From contig SKVL01000052.1 in the NCBI GenBank assembly GCA_007129455.1, positions 1-15,240 on the forward strand: a stretch of DNA of 15,240 nt, given 5' to 3'. The DNA is from Candidatus Campbelliibacteriota bacterium (GTDB taxonomy: Bacteria > Patescibacteriota > Minisyncoccia > Phycocordibacterales > CSBR16-193). A program made the position numbers and the translations under genes. Shown here piece after piece: positions 13,716 through 15,240 of this stretch; positions within the stretch are counted from its first letter, which is position 1; every line of letters starts with the position of its first letter. Under the pieces are notes generated by a model, which saw only the letters and a list, made by a program, of their open reading frames with translations, ran no database searches and was not told the origin of the DNA.

Positions 13716-13731
13716 TTTACAGCACTGTAAA
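13716..13731. promoter_or_regulatory. Perfect palindrome TTTACAG-CA-CTGTAAA over the -35 region
   Basis: Two 7-base arms are separated by 2 bases. It starts 17 bases upstream of the TVP38 -10, which is exactly the -35 position. This is the usual geometry of an operator for a dimeric regulator. It is unlikely to be a terminator: no T run follows in the leftward direction, and the loop would be too small without opening pairs. The regulator is unknown. Confidence 0.5.
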
Positions 13732-13779
13732 GAAGCTTTTATCCAAGAATTTGACAGACAAAAAACTTCAAACTAACCG

Positions 13780-13823
13780 TTTCCAAACAAAAAGTCCCAG
13801 AGTGCTCTCGACACTCGGGGCTT
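13780..13823 (-). terminator. Rho-independent terminator of the 95-residue protein gene
   Basis: Leftward, the right arm CTT/GGG/CACTC at 13812-13823 pairs with GAGTG/CCC/AAG at 13792-13804. This gives 11 pairs with one mismatch, one bulge and a 7-base loop. It is followed directly by CTTTTTGTTTGG. It begins 3 bases after the stop codon of the upstream gene. Confidence 0.75.
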
Positions 13824-13826
13824 GTC

Positions 13827-14114
13827 TCAAACCGTGGGAAAAGGGATCTTTTTCTCGACTATCCTCGTCCTTTTTTTCATATTGGCTTTTTTCCTTTTTC
13901 TCGCCTCCCTATCGGCAATAACTCCCGCCGCCATCCTGACGGCTCGATCATAGAGATCATCCGGAATATACATATCCGTTGTGTCATAAGAGTACCTCAA
14001 AGAGGTCCTGATGGCCCCTTTGGGGTCCTTGAAAAAAACGGCTATGATGTTACCGGCTCTGATCTCAACCAATAACCTTTCCTCGTCAACACCAAGGACT
14101 TCAACATCGGGCAT
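13827..14114 (-). CDS. Hypothetical basic protein, 95 residues
   Basis: I do not recognise this protein. The first half looks folded, with alternating strands: VEVLGVDEERLLVEIRAGNI then IAVFFKDPKGAIRTSLRYSY. A helix follows at about 50-68 (IPDDLYDRAVRMAAGVIAD). The C-terminus is strongly basic (REARKRKKANMKKRTRIVEKK), which suggests contact with nucleic acid or the ribosome. No signal peptide or membrane helix is present. Coding is well supported by a perfect Shine-Dalgarno six bases before the ATG, a strong terminator just after the stop, and a TTGACA promoter upstream. It is therefore a complete single-gene transcription unit between the pseudopilin and TVP38 genes. Confidence 0.75.
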   Translation of the reverse strand: MPDVEVLGVDEERLLVEIRAGNIIAVFFKDPKGAIRTSLRYSYDTTDMYIPDDLYDRAVRMAAGVIADREARKRKKANMKKRTRIVEKKIPFPTV

Positions 14115-14120
14115 ACCATT

Positions 14121-14127
14121 CCTCCTT
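14121..14127 (-). promoter_or_regulatory. Strong Shine-Dalgarno of the 95-residue protein
   Basis: Leftward, AAGGAGG (complement of 14121-14127) is followed by six bases and the ATG. It is the clearest ribosome binding site in the window, most of whose genes have none, and it fixes the start of this gene. Confidence 0.75.
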
Positions 14128-14162
14128 TTTCTTTTTTTTCATGAAGAACAACTCCGCTCTAT

Positions 14163-14191
14163 ATTGGAGCTTAAAAGAGGCAAAATGTCAA
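14163..14191 (-). promoter_or_regulatory. Promoter of the 95-residue protein gene
   Basis: A perfect TTGACA (complement of 14186-14191), a 17-base spacer, then TCCAAT (complement of 14163-14168, four of six). It begins 6 bases after the pseudopilin stop codon. The predicted leader of about 40 nt carries the Shine-Dalgarno. Confidence 0.5.
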
Positions 14192-14196
14192 TGTTT

Positions 14197-14781
14197 TTAA
14201 AATCCGTAAGGCGGACCTGGTTCTCTGCAGTTAAGGCAGTAGCCGGGAATATTCAAGTTATTTCCCCCATAAGACCTGCATGGACCTTGTATGCACCAAA
14301 AAACTGCATGTATGGGATTTGTCAGTTGCTCCTCAACCGGTAAATTTTTAGGATGTCTACAAGGATCAGCATGCGGCGGTGTTTCCTTCGCACAAAAACG
14401 TATACTAATTTGAAAAACCTCATCTATCGGAGGAAAATCCGGAGGATTCCAGTGATTCAAAACATACGTACTCCCCGGCCACGGACCGGAACCATAGTTC
14501 CATATATCGGGATTTATATACCTGTCCATACCCGGCGGGGGTTCACCCAAACTTGGCGACACCGGGTACTCTCCATGATCATCAAGATACATCTGAACGG
14601 CCATCTCTATCTGTCTGGACTCGCTCAACGCTTTGGAGAGATACGCGTCCTCTTTTGCTCTGCTCAATGAAACCAAAACAATGGCGGCCAAAATACCTAT
14701 TATCGCCAACACAACCAACAATTCAATGAGAGAAAAACCCTCTGCAAAAAAACTTCTTTTTTCCTTTTCGAACCTTTTCAC
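14197..14781 (-). CDS. Type IV pilin-like / pseudopilin with prepilin signal
   Basis: This 194-residue secreted protein has a class III (prepilin) signal. A short basic leader ends at G15. The mature protein begins FSLIELLVVLAIIGILAAIV (16-35) with the conserved Glu at mature position 5 (E20), so a PilD-type prepilin peptidase should cut between G15 and F16. The hydrophobic helix continues into a charged coil (40-70), as in pilins and GspG-like pseudopilins. The C-terminal half is rich in Pro and Gly and holds six cysteines: C130, C141, C163, C168, C182 and C185. The start is GTG at 14781. Likely roles are a minor pilin of type IV pili or a type II secretion-like machine. The substrate or partner is unknown, and no pilus assembly gene is present in the window. 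Confidence 0.88.
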   Translation of the reverse strand: MKRFEKEKRSFFAEGFSLIELLVVLAIIGILAAIVLVSLSRAKEDAYLSKALSESRQIEMAVQMYLDDHGEYPVSPSLGEPPPGMDRYINPDIWNYGSGPWPGSTYVLNHWNPPDFPPIDEVFQISIRFCAKETPPHADPCRHPKNLPVEEQLTNPIHAVFWCIQGPCRSYGGNNLNIPGYCLNCREPGPPYGF

Positions 14782-14819
14782 ATTTTTAAGTTATTTCTGC
14801 AAATATACAACCTGGTGTT

Positions 14820-14829
14820 ATTATATAAT
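14820..14829. promoter_or_regulatory. Palindromic ATTATATAAT giving a -10 on both strands
   Basis: This 10-base palindrome contains TATAAT on each strand. Leftward it lies 38 bases before the pseudopilin GTG and is its best promoter candidate. Rightward it could serve the doubtful small ORF at 14860. No good -35 is present on either side. Confidence 0.4.
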
Positions 14830-14859
14830 ACTTTTTACTTTTTTGCCGAAAGGATCCTT

Positions 14860-15009
14860 GTGTTCTTTGAAAGATTCGGTATAAAGACCCGAAAATTATT
14901 CGAGGCCGAATTGGAGAAAAACAAATCCGGTGTTGCCCAAAAGATCACAAAAAGTTATAATCTCCAAAACCGACGCAAGGTTTTTAAGGGTTGTTCATAT
15001 CAAATATAA
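14860..15009 (+). CDS. Doubtful small ORF, 49 residues
   Basis: A GTG at 14860 follows AAAGGA (14849-14854) at Shine-Dalgarno distance and opens a frame of 49 basic residues that ends in TAA 17 bases before the tRNA. The translation begins VFFERFGIKTRKLFEAELEK, with no motif I recognise. Against it: the tRNA promoter (14933-14961) lies inside the frame, and short open frames are common by chance. It is listed because the stretch would otherwise be blank and because a ribosome-binding-like site and a -10 precede it. Confidence 0.25.
   Translation: MFFERFGIKTRKLFEAELEKNKSGVAQKITKSYNLQNRRKVFKGCSYQI
14933..14961 (+). promoter_or_regulatory. Promoter of tRNA-Val
   Basis: TTGCCC (14933-14938), a 17-base spacer, then a perfect TATAAT (14956-14961). 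Transcription from about 14968 would give a 5' leader of about 60 nt for RNase P to remove. Confidence 0.65.
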
Positions 15010-15026
15010 AAGAAGATCTTACTCAC

Positions 15027-15100
15027 GGGCGGTTAGCTCAGTTGGCTAGAGCGCATCCTTGACGTGGATGAGGCCATAGGTTCGAGTCCTATACCGCCCA
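15027..15100 (+). tRNA. tRNA-Val, anticodon GAC
   Basis: The 74-base cloverleaf is complete. The acceptor GGGCGGT pairs with ACCGCCC, with discriminator A. The D stem is GCTC/GAGC with loop AGTTGGCTA. The anticodon stem is CATCC/GGATG with loop TTGACGT, so the anticodon is GAC (codons GTC and GTT). The variable loop is AGGCC, and the T stem ATAGG/CCTAT has loop TTCGAGT. CCA is not encoded and must be added by the CCA enzyme. Confidence 0.95.
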
Positions 15101-15114
15101 CATAAAAGAATAAA

Positions 15115-15148
15115 AGAGCCCAGCACATAGCTGGGCCCTCTGTTTTGT
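15115..15148 (+). terminator. Rho-independent terminator of tRNA-Val
   Basis: GCCCAGC (15118-15124) and GCTGGGC (15130-15136) form a perfect 7-bp G/C-rich stem with loop ACATA. AGAG and CTCT can add outer pairs past a bulge. The stem is followed by CCTCTGTTTTG. It is 17 bases beyond the tRNA end. Confidence 0.8.
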
Positions 15149-15240
15149 AACCCTACGGGAAGACGGATTCGAGTATTGAGTGGTCTCAACTTCTCCTCTC
15201 CCTCAGGATCTACAAACAGCAACAGTCGGAACGCATTCGC

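Noticed and set aside
13716..13731. Palindrome as an SOS (LexA) box or as a terminator
   Set aside because: The arms read ACAG..CTGT, the inverse of the CTGT..ACAG LexA order, and no T run follows the stem on the leftward transcript.
14353..14670. 105-residue open frame on the + strand
   Set aside because: Antisense to the pseudopilin gene, which has a clear prepilin signal.
15027..15240. Open leftward frame running across the tRNA and its terminator to the right edge
   Set aside because: The frame is a translation of a tRNA and a terminator on the wrong strand, a known artefact type. No start signal or family motif is present. I see no supportable gene between 15149 and 15240.

Overview
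The window looks like a chromosomal fragment from a bacterium of the Candidate Phyla Radiation (Patescibacteria), probably a Parcubacteria/Paceibacteria-type lineage. This is an inference from gene content. The core genes are small and divergent: a four-domain S1, a short YbeY, an 85-residue bS21, and a histidyl-tRNA-synthetase-like protein with an eroded active site. Genes are tightly packed, most genes lack a Shine-Dalgarno sequence, and TAA, TAG and TGA all act as ordinary stops (genetic code 11). I see no mobile element, prophage, CRISPR array or recent gene transfer.

Layout. (1) Positions 1-4509, all leftward: a metallo-beta-lactamase-fold protein, a one-pass membrane protein, DNA gyrase subunit A, a SAM methyltransferase, and the start of a lipoprotein-like or anchored solute-binding protein that runs off the left edge. 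(2) 4586-5927, rightward: a promoter, a long foldable leader, and ribosomal protein S1. (3) 5947-6537, leftward: peptidyl-tRNA hydrolase, convergent with S1. (4) 6668-12923, rightward: signal peptidase I, the HisRS-like protein, bS21, YbeY, FtsA, FtsZ and a thioredoxin-reductase/AhpF-like flavoprotein. This block joins protein export, ribosome maturation and cell division. (5) 12987-14781, leftward: a TVP38/TMEM64 membrane protein, an unrecognised 95-residue basic protein, and a type IV pseudopilin. (6) 14860-15148, rightward: a doubtful small ORF and tRNA-Val(GAC) with its own promoter and terminator.

How transcription and translation appear to start. Several genes have a near-consensus -10 element only 6-9 bases before the start codon, so their mRNAs should be leaderless or nearly so. 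These are the methyltransferase, MBL protein, lepB, bS21 and TVP38 genes. Many of the -10 elements carry the same extended form beginning TGTTA. In contrast, S1 has a leader of about 90 nt that can fold into a 20-bp interrupted hairpin, and the 95-residue protein has a textbook GGAGG. The points I consider most worth following are the inactive-looking HisRS paralogue beside bS21 and YbeY, the S1 leader hairpin, and the recurrent leaderless promoter design.
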